Numbered from the stretch's first letter, positions 17,445 to 29,078 are shown. The stretch: 64,000 nucleotides of DNA from Candidatus Lambdaproteobacteria bacterium RIFOXYD2_FULL_56_26 (GCA_001783715.1 MFNF01000001.1:512930-576929), one strand, 5' to 3'. The notes: generated from the letters alone by a model not told the origin. Translations and numbers: made by a program.

Positions 17445-18946
17445 GGAGCCGTCGGGGCAGTGGGCACCGTAAAGCTATAGTCGGTGGTCGTGGAAGCCAG
17501 AGCATGGGTCTGGGCGGTGGTGAAGACCTGGGTGGCGGTGACCGGCGAGGTGGAATAGTACCCCTGGTTTGCCGCCCAGCTGCAGTCGTTGGTCGGAGAA
17601 TAGGCGATCTTGTCCGCCGTAGAAGCCCAGATGCCGCTGGCATTGGGGGCGAGGGTCTGTTTTTGCACAAAAGCCAGGGCAGTCCTTTGGTTGCTCGGTC
17701 CCGCCCAGTTGCAGAGCATCCCGTCGATGGAAAACTTGGGGCTGTTGCTGGCATTTTGGGCAAACCCAAAGTAGGCGGTCCCGCCGGTACCGGTGGTGCT
17801 GACGTTGAAGGTCCGAGTCCAGCCGTCTTGGGAGCCGGCCTGCCAGGAGTAGGCAACGTCCCCGTAGCCACTGGAATCCACCGAAGCAATCATGGTGTTG
17901 AGATTTTGGTTCCACCCGGAGGTCAGAACCTGCCCATCGGTACCATAGTAGGAGGTCACCGTCGAGGCAAACTCGGCCAAGATCAGCTTGTAGGTCAGTT
18001 TGGTGGCAGTTTGTTCATACACCACTGAAGCGACAGTCTTGCCGGTGGTTTGGGTGCCGCCGGACCGTTCCAACTTCAAGAGGCCCTTGTAGGTGTCGTT
18101 GGAGGCATCAAAGGGAACATGGTTCAAGGTGACCCCAAAGGTCTCGGCGGTGGAGGAGCCGTTGGGGGTGTAGCTGAAGTTGAGGCTGGAGGTGTAGGAA
18201 GCGTAACCTGCCGCCGTGTCGGCGTTGCGGGTCAAGGTGCCCGAGGTGACGGTCATGCCTTTGGCCACAACTTCCGCTGCGGTCAGGTCGGTTAAAAGGT
18301 CCAAGGTGGCCCCCACTGCGGGCAGCTCCCTCCCGTTGATCCTGGCCACACAAAGCATCATCGCCGCCGAACCCAAGCCTACGTCCACCTTTTGGGCAAC
18401 ATTGGTGACCAAGCTGTTCATCTTTGCCGCCGAACAGGCGGTGCCGTCCGACTCGGCGGAGCTCCACAGGCCCAAATCCCCACTGGGCAGACAACCGTCT
18501 TTGGGCGCATTGCCAGCCGTGGTCGGACAGATAGCCACCTCCGCCCCGCCGGTCACCGAGGAGGTGTGGTTGGGGTGATTGCTGTAATAAAGCGAAGGCC
18601 CGTAGCAGTTGACCGCCGCCGCATTTCCCGCCCCGGCGTTTAAGGCGGAAAAACATCCATCGATAGTGGTGGCGGTGGTGGTTTCGAGCAACTTGGCTTT
18701 TTTGGTGGCATAGTCGCCGTTGCCGGTGGTGGTAGTGGCAAAGTATTGTCCCGCTTTTTTGGCGGTGCCGGCCGCCTGGGTGCTGGAAGTGACCGCCAAG
18801 CTGGTGGGCATCGCCGTCTTGTTGGTGACGGTGGTGGTGGTACTCGTATCTACCGCACTGGTGGTGGATTTGGTTTTACAGCCGCCCAAGCCCAGAGACA
18901 GCACCAGAATTGCGGACAGGACCCAGCCCCAAGAGACCTTGTTCAT
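17441..18946 (-). CDS. Large Thr/Ser/Ala-rich lipoprotein
   Basis: A 501-residue protein with a signal sequence and lipobox LGLGGC (Cys at residue 23). A Thr/Ser-rich linker (about 25-80) is followed by a beta-rich body with many small residues and several Cys (GCFSALN, VNCYGPS, AICPTT, GCLPSG, GTACSAAK) that could form disulfides. Low Lys and high Thr, Ala and Gly suggest a surface-exposed adhesin- or filament-like protein, but I do not recognise the family. GGAG nine bases before the ATG and a good upstream promoter support the start. The gene ends four bases inside pdxB from the other strand. Confidence 0.7.
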   Translation of the reverse strand: MNKVSWGWVLSAILVLSLGLGGCKTKSTTSAVDTSTTTTVTNKTAMPTSLAVTSSTQAAGTAKKAGQYFATTTTGNGDYATKKAKLLETTTATTIDGCFSALNAGAGNAAAVNCYGPSLYYSNHPNHTSSVTGGAEVAICPTTAGNAPKDGCLPSGDLGLWSSAESDGTACSAAKMNSLVTNVAQKVDVGLGSAAMMLCVARINGRELPAVGATLDLLTDLTAAEVVAKGMTVTSGTLTRNADTAAGYASYTSSLNFSYTPNGSSTAETFGVTLNHVPFDASNDTYKGLLKLERSGGTQTTGKTVASVVYEQTATKLTYKLILAEFASTVTSYYGTDGQVLTSGWNQNLNTMIASVDSSGYGDVAYSWQAGSQDGWTRTFNVSTTGTGGTAYFGFAQNASNSPKFSIDGMLCNWAGPSNQRTALAFVQKQTLAPNASGIWASTADKIAYSPTNDCSWAANQGYYSTSPVTATQVFTTAQTHALASTTTDYSFTVPTAPTAP

Positions 18947-18987
18947 TTGCTTGCTCCAATCGTCGTTTTTGGTTAGAGAATAGTTTT

Positions 18988-19017
18988 ATTGTAGAGGGTT
19001 TTATTCCAGCCCTGCAA
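18988..19017 (-). promoter_or_regulatory. Sigma-70-like promoter of the large lipoprotein gene
   Basis: On the minus strand, TTGCAG (complement of 19012-19017) and TACAAT (complement of 18988-18993) are separated by 18 bases. The -10 matches consensus in five of six positions, and the start codon follows 41 bases downstream. Confidence 0.5.
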
Positions 19018-19209
19018 GTATTTTTTGTCTAGAGCAAATCCACTAAATAGAATTTCTCTATCTTTTGATCAACTTCTTTGCCCAGGAAGTTGGTTCCTGC
19101 CTGCCAAAAAGCTTGGGTGCTGAAAACAGGAGAGGTCCTAAACCCTTTGAGGCAAATCTGGACTTGACATGAAAGTTGTGAATTGGGACCCTTAGAACAT
19201 TGTGCGCAT

Positions 19210-19271
19210 GGTTTGCAACCAAACCCGTTTGGGGGACAAACCCATCCTTCCCATCGCTTTTCCAAGCGATG
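19210..19271 (+). promoter_or_regulatory. Structured leader of icd with alternating complementary repeats
   Basis: This lies in the 356-base gap before icd. GGTTTG (19210-15), CAAACC (19220-25), GTTTG (19227-31) and CAAACC (19237-42) alternate sense and antisense copies of one 6-mer, allowing either 1:2 plus 3:4 or 1:4 pairing. A separate perfect 8-bp hairpin, CATCGCTT/AAGCGATG with loop TTCC, sits at 19252-19271, 31 bases before the start. The rest of the gap holds the divergent lipoprotein promoter; no convincing icd promoter was found. Confidence 0.4.
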
Positions 19272-19296
19272 CTGGCTTAAACTTTAAGGAGACTGA

Positions 19297-21534
<2,238 letters not shown>

Positions 21535-21547
21535 CCTGCTGCGATTT

Positions 21548-21577
21548 CCCAACCTGCTCTTGGCAGGTTGGGGTTTT
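21548..21577 (+). terminator. First of two intrinsic terminators after icd
   Basis: A perfect 10-bp stem CCCAACCTGC/GCAGGTTGGG with loop TCTTG is followed by GTTTT, 14 bases after the icd stop. Confidence 0.75.
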
Positions 21578-21581
21578 AAGG

Positions 21582-21611
21582 AAAAACCCGCTGTTTGGCG
21601 GGTTTTTTTTT
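21582..21611 (+). terminator. Second intrinsic terminator after icd
   Basis: AAAACCCGC pairs with GCGGGTTTT around loop TGTTTG and runs into nine consecutive T residues. It begins five bases after the first terminator, so the two work in tandem to isolate icd from lptB. Confidence 0.85.
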
Positions 21612-21688
21612 GGGCAAAACAACCACCGGAACCGAGGAAGCCCCTTTTTTGCGCTGCAAAAAAAATCGGATTTTGTTACCCTCCCCCC

Positions 21689-22408
21689 ATGCTGCTAGAA
21701 ACCAGAGACCTGATCAAAACCTATGGGAAACGTACCGTCGTCAAGGGGGTTTCCTTTTCCATCAAACAAGGTGAGGTGGTGGGCCTCTTGGGGGCCAACG
21801 GCGCAGGCAAGACCACCAGCTTTTACATGGTGGTTGGGGTGGTGCGCCCCAGTTCGGGGCAGATCTTTTTGGACAACCAAGAGATCACCGGGCTGGCGAT
21901 GTACAAACGAGCCCGACTGGGCCTGGGCTACCTGCCCCAGGAGGCTTCGGTCTTTCGCAAGTTGACGGTGGAACAAAACCTGATGGCCATTTTGGAGACC
22001 TTGGGCCTGACCAAAGGGGAGCAGCAAAAAAAGGCAGACCAGATCCTAGACGACCTCCACATCCAGCACATCCGCAAAAACAAGGGGTTTTCCTTGTCCG
22101 GCGGGGAACGCAGGCGGGTCGAAATCGCTCGGGCTTTGGTCACCGACCCGAAATTTATGCTCCTGGACGAGCCCTTTGCCGGGGTGGACCCGATTGCGGT
22201 GATCGACATCCAAGGGGTGATCAAAGACCTTTTGGCCAGGAACATCGGCATTTTGATCACCGACCACAACGTCCGGGAAACCCTGGGTATCGTGGACCGA
22301 GCCTACATCATGAACGACGGTTTGATCCTGGTGGACGGGACCCCGGCGGAAATCATCCAAAACGAAACGGCCAAAAAGGTTTACCTGGGAGAGCACTTTA
22401 CCTTGTAA
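21689..22408 (+). CDS. lptB: LptB, LPS-export ABC transporter ATPase
   Basis: A 239-residue ATPase, the normal LptB length, that powers LptFG to pull lipopolysaccharide out of the inner membrane. Walker A GANGAGKTT, Q-loop GYLPQEASVFRKLTVEQN (characteristic of LptB), signature LSGGERRRVEIARAL, Walker B FMLLDEPFAGVDP and switch His in ITDHNVRETL are all present. The ATG at 21689 is chosen by family length. No clear ribosome site precedes it. The lptA/lptC genes that usually lie upstream are absent here. Confidence 0.95.
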   Translation: MLLETRDLIKTYGKRTVVKGVSFSIKQGEVVGLLGANGAGKTTSFYMVVGVVRPSSGQIFLDNQEITGLAMYKRARLGLGYLPQEASVFRKLTVEQNLMAILETLGLTKGEQQKKADQILDDLHIQHIRKNKGFSLSGGERRRVEIARALVTDPKFMLLDEPFAGVDPIAVIDIQGVIKDLLARNIGILITDHNVRETLGIVDRAYIMNDGLILVDGTPAEIIQNETAKKVYLGEHFTL

Positions 22409-22462
22409 CCTTGAGGCCCAGCAGAAACCGATTTTTTCCCTTCAGCCCCAAAGCCCGCATCT

Positions 22463-25400
22463 ATGCGCCTGCTCCGACTTGAACTTGCCGGGTTTAAATC
22501 CTTCCCGGACAAAACCAGCCTTGATTTTGTCCAAGATGGGGTGAGCATCGTGGTCGGCCCCAACGGCTGCGGCAAATCCAACATTGTGGACGCAATCCGC
22601 TGGGCCTTGGGCGAGCAAAGCGCCAAGCACCTTCGAGGGGCGGCGATGGAAGACGTGATTTTTGCCGGTTCCTCCTCAAGGTCCCAAGTGGGCCTTGCCC
22701 AGGTCAGTCTGGTCTTTGCCAACCCCACCGGCGACAGCCTGCACAAGTACCACCAGTACAACGAAATCTCGGTGACCCGGAAGCTCTACCGCACCGGAGA
22801 AAGCCAGTACCAAATCAACAAGACCCTCTGCCGACTGGGCGACATCCGGGAACTGTTCATGGACACCGGGATCGGCGGCAAAGGGTACAGCATCATCGAA
22901 CAAGGCAAAATCGACCGGATCGTCACCTCCGGCCCCCAGGAGCGGCGGGCCTTGGTGGACGAGGCGGCGGGGATCGTCAAGTTCAAGACCAAAAAGCTGG
23001 AAGCCCAAAAGCGTTTTATCACCTCCAGGGCCAACCTGGAACGGGTGGAGGACGTTTTGCGGGAATTGCGGCTCCAGGAGGAAAAACTGGCTGTCCAGGT
23101 GGCTAAAGCGGACCAGTACTCCCAAGCCAAAGGCCGGATGGAGCGGCTTTCCCAGCTCGGCGCTGCCTACAGCTGGGCCAAGCTCAAGGACCAGGGGGAA
23201 AAACTCCTGGCAGAACGGGAAGTGCAGCTTTCAACCATCAAGGACCTGGAACTGGTGCTGACCAACCTGGGGACCCAAAAGGTGGGGCTGGGGCTCGAAC
23301 AAAGCCTGCACCAAACCAAGCGGGAGGAGTTAGGCAGCAAGCTCTCCAAGTCCAGGGAAGAATTGATCAAGCTGGAAAGCCGGATTGAAAAGGACCAGGA
23401 ATCACTTCGCCACTTCCACGATTGGCAGGCCCGGGGCAACCGGGAGCTGGAGCAGTTGGGCGAGCAAATCGATGCATTGATGGAACAAGAGGAGGCCCTT
23501 GACGAAGCCAATGAGGCGGTCAAGGCCGAATTGGCCCACACCGAAAATGCCATCACCGGTATTCGGCAAGAGATCAGGCAGGCCCAGGAAAACATCAGCG
23601 CCCTGGAACAGGCCCACAAGGGGTACCTAAAATTGCAGTCCGAAGCCCAGATGACCTTGGGTGGCAAAAAAGGCGAGATTGAGGCCCAGGCAGCGAGGCT
23701 CAAGGAAGCCAAAGCCAAGGGTGAAGAGGCCCAGGAACTGCTGATCCTGGCGGCGGAACGGCTGTTTTTGGCCCAAGAAAAACGGGCCGACACCACCAAA
23801 GAAGCAGAAGGAAAAAACAGCCAACGGTCCGAAGTCGCAGAACGGCTCAAACTGGCCAAGGCCAAGCAAGACGAGAAAAAGGCGGCCTTTGAGATCCAGG
23901 TCCGCAAGATCGAGGAGCAGGAACGGGAGAACCACAAGGCCCAGAGCCGGTTTGAAAGCCTCAAGCAGTTGCAGCAAAACCACGAGGACTTTGCCCCCAA
24001 GATCAAAGCCTTTTTGGACCACTTGGCCGCCTTCCCCCAAAAGGCAGCGGAACTGGGCTTTGTTGGCCCCTTGGCCGACTTGGTTGAAGTGGGCGGCAAA
24101 CTGGAAAGTTGGGCGCAAAACCTGTTGGGCCGGTTTTTTAACCTCCTGGTCTTTGAAAGCCATTACCACCTCCCCCAGCTTAAGGCCTTGATGGAGGAGT
24201 TGCAAATCGAATACCTGGAGGTTTATTTCCTCGACCTTTGTGAACCGGCCAAAAGCAACCTGGATTACCTGATCCCCTGGCACAACAAACCGGCGGGGAT
24301 GGAACTGATGGGCCACTACCAGGCCTTTGAAAAACGATCTTTCCAGATCGAACCGGCAGACCTCAAGACCGGGCGCAACCTGCTTTTGACCGACAAGTCC
24401 CTGTTGACCAAAGAAGGGGTCTTCCACTTGGGGCTGCCCGGCGAAGCGAAGATGCTTGAAGGTTATCTGGCCCGGCAGCAGGAATTTCACCAGCTCAGCG
24501 ACCAATTGAAGGAACAAAAACAAAAGCTGGACGATTTGATTTATGACAAAGGCTGGCTCAAGGAAGAGTTGGACGATCTGGAATGGGAGCTGACCGACCT
24601 GACCCAACAGCACCAGCAACTGGAGATGGAGAGCAAAGAACTGGCCAAGGACCTGGAGCGGGCCAACCAAGAAGTGGAGCGCCTGGAGGCGGACCGGCAC
24701 CGTCTGGAGGAAGCCAAGGAGCGGCAACAGGCCTTGGACCAGGAATTGGCCCAGCGCCGGTTGTCCTTGGAAGCGGAGATCTCCGAAGCCCAAGGCCGCC
24801 TGGACGCTCTGGCGGCAACCTTGGAAGCACAAGCCAACGAGATTGACAAGGCTCGGTTGGCCCTGGAGTTCAAAAAAGGGGAATTACAGCAGGCAGAGGT
24901 GACCCAAGCGGGACTCAAGGAAAAAAGCCAGCACCAAAAGGAACTGCAAGGCCGGATGAAAGAAGACCTGATCCGGCTCCGCACCAAATTGGGGGAGACC
25001 AAAACCCAGGCGGAAGACCAGGGAAAACAACGAGAGGAACTGGAAAAGGCAATCGAGACCCACCGGCTGCGCCAACCGGAACTGGTCATGGCCATCCAGT
25101 CCCTAGAAACCGACTACAAGGCCTTCAGCGAACAGTTGGAAACCCAGGGCCATAAGATCCGGGAACTGGAAGAAGCGGAGAAGGCGGAACGGGCCAAAAC
25201 CGAAGCCATCAAGGAAAAGACCCACCAACAGGACCTCAAGCTGGCCCAAGTGGCCCAAGAGGGATTGGGGATCGAACAAAAGTTGTTTGAAGAATGGGCA
25301 TTACGTCCGGCGGAGATTTTGGCCCTGGACACCGATTCCGACTATGATGCCGCCACCGCCACCAAAGAAATCGCCAAACTCAAGGCCCGGCTTTCCGACC

Positions 25401-26035
25401 TGGGAGACGTACACCTTGGTGCCCGTAAGGAGTACGACGAGCTGAAGGTGCGGCTGGACTTTTTGGAGGCCGAGTCTTTGGACCTCAACCAGAGCATCCA
25501 GGCCCTGGAAGAGTCGATCCAAAAGATTGATGAGGAATCCCGCCGTAGGTTTGAAGAAACCTTCGGGCTTTTGAACAAGGAATTTAAGGTCCTTTTCCCC
25601 AAACTTTTTGGGGGCGGCGAAGCCTTTTTGCGGCTCAGCGACCCGGCGGACCTGCTGGAATCCGGGGTCGAGATCATCGCCCAACCGCCAGGCAAAAAAC
25701 TGCAAAATATGACCCTGCTCTCAGGGGGAGAAAAGGCGATGACCGCCTTGTCGCTGATTTTTTCCATCTTCCAGATCAAGCCCAGCCCCTTTTGCCTGCT
25801 CGATGAAGTGGACGCTCCTCTGGACGAAGCGAACAACCGCCGTTTCAGCGCCCATGTGCGCAGCCTGACCACCAACAGCCAATTTATCATCATCACCCAC
25901 AACAAACAAACCATGGAGATCGGGGATGCCATGTTTGGGGTGACCATGGAGGAGCCGGGGGCTTCCAAGCTGGTGTCGGTGGATTTTGAAACCGGCAAGC
26001 GGCTGGTGGAAAAGGGGCACAAAAAGGGGGCCTAA
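22463..26035 (+). CDS. smc: Chromosome segregation protein SMC
   Basis: A 1190-residue condensin ATPase, the normal bacterial length. The N-terminal head has Walker A GPNGCGKSN (32-40) and the R-loop/signature-side motifs GQGxxxRI-like IIEQGKIDRI. Long coiled coils follow, with a central hinge at about residues 510-650 (EDFAPKIKAFLDHLAAFP to about LTKEGVFHLG), then a second coil. The C-terminal head has signature LLSGGEKAMTALSL and Walker B CLLDEVDAPLDEANNRRF. SMC compacts and separates sister chromosomes with ScpA/ScpB, which are not in the window. It converges with the sensor kinase gene; AACCCAG/CTGGGTT at 26034-26066 is a loose dyad in the gap. Confidence 0.97.
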   Translation: MRLLRLELAGFKSFPDKTSLDFVQDGVSIVVGPNGCGKSNIVDAIRWALGEQSAKHLRGAAMEDVIFAGSSSRSQVGLAQVSLVFANPTGDSLHKYHQYNEISVTRKLYRTGESQYQINKTLCRLGDIRELFMDTGIGGKGYSIIEQGKIDRIVTSGPQERRALVDEAAGIVKFKTKKLEAQKRFITSRANLERVEDVLRELRLQEEKLAVQVAKADQYSQAKGRMERLSQLGAAYSWAKLKDQGEKLLAEREVQLSTIKDLELVLTNLGTQKVGLGLEQSLHQTKREELGSKLSKSREELIKLESRIEKDQESLRHFHDWQARGNRELEQLGEQIDALMEQEEALDEANEAVKAELAHTENAITGIRQEIRQAQENISALEQAHKGYLKLQSEAQMTLGGKKGEIEAQAARLKEAKAKGEEAQELLILAAERLFLAQEKRADTTKEAEGKNSQRSEVAERLKLAKAKQDEKKAAFEIQVRKIEEQERENHKAQSRFESLKQLQQNHEDFAPKIKAFLDHLAAFPQKAAELGFVGPLADLVEVGGKLESWAQNLLGRFFNLLVFESHYHLPQLKALMEELQIEYLEVYFLDLCEPAKSNLDYLIPWHNKPAGMELMGHYQAFEKRSFQIEPADLKTGRNLLLTDKSLLTKEGVFHLGLPGEAKMLEGYLARQQEFHQLSDQLKEQKQKLDDLIYDKGWLKEELDDLEWELTDLTQQHQQLEMESKELAKDLERANQEVERLEADRHRLEEAKERQQALDQELAQRRLSLEAEISEAQGRLDALAATLEAQANEIDKARLALEFKKGELQQAEVTQAGLKEKSQHQKELQGRMKEDLIRLRTKLGETKTQAEDQGKQREELEKAIETHRLRQPELVMAIQSLETDYKAFSEQLETQGHKIRELEEAEKAERAKTEAIKEKTHQQDLKLAQVAQEGLGIEQKLFEEWALRPAEILALDTDSDYDAATATKEIAKLKARLSDLGDVHLGARKEYDELKVRLDFLEAESLDLNQSIQALEESIQKIDEESRRRFEETFGLLNKEFKVLFPKLFGGGEAFLRLSDPADLLESGVEIIAQPPGKKLQNMTLLSGGEKAMTALSLIFSIFQIKPSPFCLLDEVDAPLDEANNRRFSAHVRSLTTNSQFIIITHNKQTMEIGDAMFGVTMEEPGASKLVSVDFETGKRLVEKGHKKGA

Positions 26036-26069
26036 CCCAGGGCCACTCCAACCGGGGGACTGGGTTGCT

Positions 26070-27527
26070 TCAGGTGGCTCCGCTTTCCTTCCAGCGGGTC
26101 AGGGCTTCCTGGTAAACCTCCTGAATTTCGTCCAGCTGGGCCAAGTGCACCAAAGGGTTGTCTCGACCCAGGCCCGCTTCCAAGGAGCCCAAGGCAGCGG
26201 CGATGCGTTCCATCCCCAGCGCCTGCCCCACTTGCCCGATCCGCTCCATCATCTCCCTAGCCTCGAAGATAGATCCATCGATCAAGTGGTGGCGCAGTGC
26301 CGCCAGATATACCTCCCCTTGGAGCACCAGGGATTCGTCCAGCCCGTCGGACCAGGGAGAATTGGGCCGGTGGCCGACCCCCAGGGCGATGGGTAAGGTG
26401 AGGATAAAGTTGCTGCCTCTGCCCAACTGGCTATGGACCTCCAGCTTGCCGCCCAGGAGCGTAACCAACTTGTGCACAATCGCCAGCCCCAGGCCGCTGC
26501 CTCGGTTTTCCTTGGCCCCGAATTCCTCTACCTGCCAAAAGGGCTCAAAAAGCCGGTCCAACAGTTCGGGCGCAATCCCCTTGCCGGTATCGGCCACTTC
26601 CACCGTGATTCCGATTTGCACGGCCCCCTCGAACCGCGGCTCTACCTTGAGGGCTACTTCCCCTTGGTCCGTGTATTTGATGGCATTGCCCAAAAGATTG
26701 ATCAACACCTGCCGCAACTTGGAAGGGTCGCCATGGAGCCAGCCTTGCAGCTTGGAGGAGACTTGGAGCCGCATGGCCAAACCCTTGTCTTTGGCCAAAG
26801 AGAAAAACAACAGCCGCAACTCGTCCACCAACCCCAGGAGGTCAAAGTCCTTGGCCACCAACTCCAGTTCCCCGGCTTCCATCCGGCCCCAGTCGAGGAA
26901 GCCGTTGACCAGCTCCATCAAGGAATGCCCACTTCGGCTCAAGGCCACCAGAAAATTCTTTTGTTCTTGGTTGAGCGGGGTGTCGGCAAACCAATTGACC
27001 ATGCCCATGATGCCCGAGAGGGGGGTACGGATCTCGTGGGCCAAGAAATTGACCAACTCGGTTTTTTGCCTTGCTTCCGCCTCGGAATGCAGCTTGGCTT
27101 GTCGCAGCTTTCCCAGAAGGTCTTCCAGGACGGCGTGGCTGTTGGCGGTCGCCGCTCTGGCCTCTTGGGACAAGCGGTCCTGGTCGTTGAGCCGGTTTTT
27201 CAGCCAGATCCTTTCAAGCAGGCCTTTGGCCCGGTGTTCTTGGATCTCCGGGGCCTGTAGAGGGGCTTGTTCGTAGTGGAACAGTGGTTTTGGTGGCAAC
27301 TCAAAACGGTCCGCAAGCAGCATAAAACCGAAGGGCGCTTGGTTGAGACTTTCGGCAAAAGCGGTGATCGCCGCCAGGGACTGGCTGACCACCAGACCGC
27401 AGTCCGCCTGAGCCATCCAGGCCTGGACCTCCAGCGCATTGTGGGCCAAAACCGGCTCCAGCCCCAAGGCTTGGGCCAAGGGCTCCAACGGGGGGCAGGG
27501 GGCAAGCGCAACCAAAAGATTTTTCAT
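26070..27527 (-). CDS. Sensor histidine kinase with degenerate receiver-like N-terminus and Hpt-like C-terminus
   Basis: A 485-residue cytoplasmic kinase without membrane segments. Residues 1-115 show an alternating hydrophobic pattern like a receiver fold but lack the acidic pocket and phospho-Asp. HisKA follows with NFLAHEIRTPLSG (His164). The ATPase domain has N-box LINLLGNAIKY, G1 DTGKGI and G2 GSGLGLAIVH. Residues ~400-485 form an extra helical part (GQVGQALGMERIAAALGSLE) that resembles an Hpt helical bundle without its His; this last point is inference. Its ATG overlaps the TAA of the small Cys-rich gene upstream by one base, so the two are coupled. Confidence 0.85.
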   Translation of the reverse strand: MKNLLVALAPCPPLEPLAQALGLEPVLAHNALEVQAWMAQADCGLVVSQSLAAITAFAESLNQAPFGFMLLADRFELPPKPLFHYEQAPLQAPEIQEHRAKGLLERIWLKNRLNDQDRLSQEARAATANSHAVLEDLLGKLRQAKLHSEAEARQKTELVNFLAHEIRTPLSGIMGMVNWFADTPLNQEQKNFLVALSRSGHSLMELVNGFLDWGRMEAGELELVAKDFDLLGLVDELRLLFFSLAKDKGLAMRLQVSSKLQGWLHGDPSKLRQVLINLLGNAIKYTDQGEVALKVEPRFEGAVQIGITVEVADTGKGIAPELLDRLFEPFWQVEEFGAKENRGSGLGLAIVHKLVTLLGGKLEVHSQLGRGSNFILTLPIALGVGHRPNSPWSDGLDESLVLQGEVYLAALRHHLIDGSIFEAREMMERIGQVGQALGMERIAAALGSLEAGLGRDNPLVHLAQLDEIQEVYQEALTRWKESGAT

Positions 27528-27748
27528 TACTTTTCTCGAAACCGCAGAAATCCGAATCTAGTTTTTTTTTCCGCCGGACGAAAGCTACCTAAAAGAGCAT
27601 CAACCAATTCGGTCTTGACTCCTTTGAGCTCCAAGCCCACCAACTTTCGTTCCAGACACTTCTGGTGGCAAACCTCCTGGTCTTCACTACGGAAGATGGG
27701 TTCCTGTGGCTCAATCTCTCTCCCGCAAAATTGACAGCTCTCGGACAT
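27527..27748 (-). CDS. Small zinc-ribbon-like protein
   Basis: A 73-residue protein from the ATG at 27748 (a TTG at 27763 is an alternative). CQFCGREIEPQEP followed by EVCHQKC gives a C-x2-C and C-H-x2-C metal-binding set, reminiscent of LIM-like or treble-clef zinc fingers. The C-terminal half is basic and ends RFGFLRFREK. It overlaps the kinase gene start (TAATG), suggesting it supplies a regulatory or scaffolding function to that kinase. The family is not recognised. Confidence 0.55.
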   Translation of the reverse strand: MSESCQFCGREIEPQEPIFRSEDQEVCHQKCLERKLVGLELKGVKTELVDALLGSFRPAEKKTRFGFLRFREK

Positions 27749-27789
27749 GGCTCGTTTGGGCAAGACGTGGGTAGGGGGGGATTTCTTTT

Positions 27790-28920
27790 TTAAATCTCTT
27801 TTTCTTTTAAAAGCAAGCTCCGAGCCAGTGCCCCCTTCACCCAGGGGACCAAGTACAGGCCGGGGACGGCGGCGTTAGCGGCGGTACTTCCGTCCAGCCT
27901 TTTGAGCTCTGTCCAACCACAATCTATCTCTTTCCCTTCAGGGTTGACTAGCCTCAACCGGCAAGGCAAGGGCAGAGAATCAAACAATTCCAGTAAAAGA
28001 TAGGCCCCCTTTTTTGCTTCCAGCACCATTCCCAACGCCTGAGCAGAGGCTTTGGCCAAGGCCTCGTTGCCCAGTCTTCTCAAGGGGCGGTCGGTCCGAT
28101 TGGCGGAAAAAAAACCTCTGGTGACCAGGTGGGGCCATTGGGCCTTGAGCGCCCCATAGTCTTGGATCTGGTCTGCCCCGGCGATGAGATTGATCTGCTC
28201 TTGGTGGGTCGGGAAGAGTTTCACGAAGCCCACCGGGGTCCGGGCGATTCTGTCCAGCTGGTCGAGCAGAAAGAGGTCCCGGTTGTGGAACACCAAGGTC
28301 CCGGCGGGGGTTTGGGTGATCCGAGACCTTTGCCGGGGGCGCTCCGGGTTGGAAAGTTGTTGGTCAAACCACCGGCCCGGTTCCCCCAAGAGCGGCCTGG
28401 GGCTGTAAAACACCTCCAAAGGGCCGAGGACCTGGATCTCCAGGGGCGGCAGGTCGGCCGGGGCACCGGGGGCCTGGAGCCCGCTGATCTCCTTGACCGG
28501 CATCTGGTTGGACAAGACCAACCGCTTCGGCTCCAGCGCCTTGGCCCAGGCCCGGATGGAACCTTGGTTGGGGCTGTGGGATTCCAGGGACAACTGGAGT
28601 TCCAAGGCCGGGTAGGTTTCCTTGAGGCCCAAGGCGGCTCCCAGGTCCGAAACCCGCACCGCCGCCAAAAAGGGCAGCAGTGGCCTGAGGGCGGCCAGGG
28701 CGGTTTTGATCCCTCCGTCTTTTTCCAACCGGTCCCAGACCAAAACTGGCCGTTTCCCCTTGGCTCGGACCTGCTCGCACATCCAAGGCAGGTCCAGCTC
28801 GGGCAGCATTCCGGCCTTGGAAAAGCCCGTGGCGGCCAAAAGCACCTCGACCCCCTCCAGTTCGAGCAACGGAGCCAAAAGCTCGGGAATAGCACAAAAA
28901 AGCGTTCTTTGCAGGCCCAT
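27790..28920 (-). CDS. Peptidase U32-like protein lacking the usual Cys cluster
   Basis: A 376-residue protein from the ATG at 28920, with AAGGA five bases upstream. Several U32 landmarks can be read: LQLSLESHSPNQGSIRAWA then PKRLVLSNQM and PVKEI, a GPLEVFYSPRPLL stretch, HNRDLFLLDQLDRIA, and RGFFSANRTD. U32 proteins (RlhA, TrhP, UbiU/V) act on RNA or quinone precursors using four Cys that hold an Fe-S cluster. Only scattered Cys are present here and no such cluster motif is seen, so this is probably a divergent member with another role. It is divergent from korA. Confidence 0.6.
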   Translation of the reverse strand: MGLQRTLFCAIPELLAPLLELEGVEVLLAATGFSKAGMLPELDLPWMCEQVRAKGKRPVLVWDRLEKDGGIKTALAALRPLLPFLAAVRVSDLGAALGLKETYPALELQLSLESHSPNQGSIRAWAKALEPKRLVLSNQMPVKEISGLQAPGAPADLPPLEIQVLGPLEVFYSPRPLLGEPGRWFDQQLSNPERPRQRSRITQTPAGTLVFHNRDLFLLDQLDRIARTPVGFVKLFPTHQEQINLIAGADQIQDYGALKAQWPHLVTRGFFSANRTDRPLRRLGNEALAKASAQALGMVLEAKKGAYLLLELFDSLPLPCRLRLVNPEGKEIDCGWTELKRLDGSTAANAAVPGLYLVPWVKGALARSLLLKEKEI

Positions 28921-29028
28921 GGATTCCTTTTTAACTTCTTTGTAAAACACCTCCTCCTTTGGGTAAAGAAGAACCTGTCAGATTGGACAACCCTAAGGGG
29001 AACAACCGGGAATGAAGCAAAATTGCGG

Positions 29029-29057
29029 TTGAAAGTTTTCCTTCCCCAGATTATAGT
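29029..29057 (+). promoter_or_regulatory. Sigma-70-like promoter of korAB
   Basis: TTGAAA at 29029-29034, a 17-base spacer and TATAGT at 29052-29057. Both boxes are close to consensus and the spacing is ideal. The predicted start lies about 90 bases before korA. Confidence 0.6.
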
Positions 29058-29078
29058 TACTCGCCGTATAAAGAAGAT

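Noticed and set aside
19164..19197. TTGACA at 19164-19169 as an icd promoter
   Set aside because: The best -10-like block (TTAGAA) is 22 bases away, too far for a standard sigma-70 promoter.
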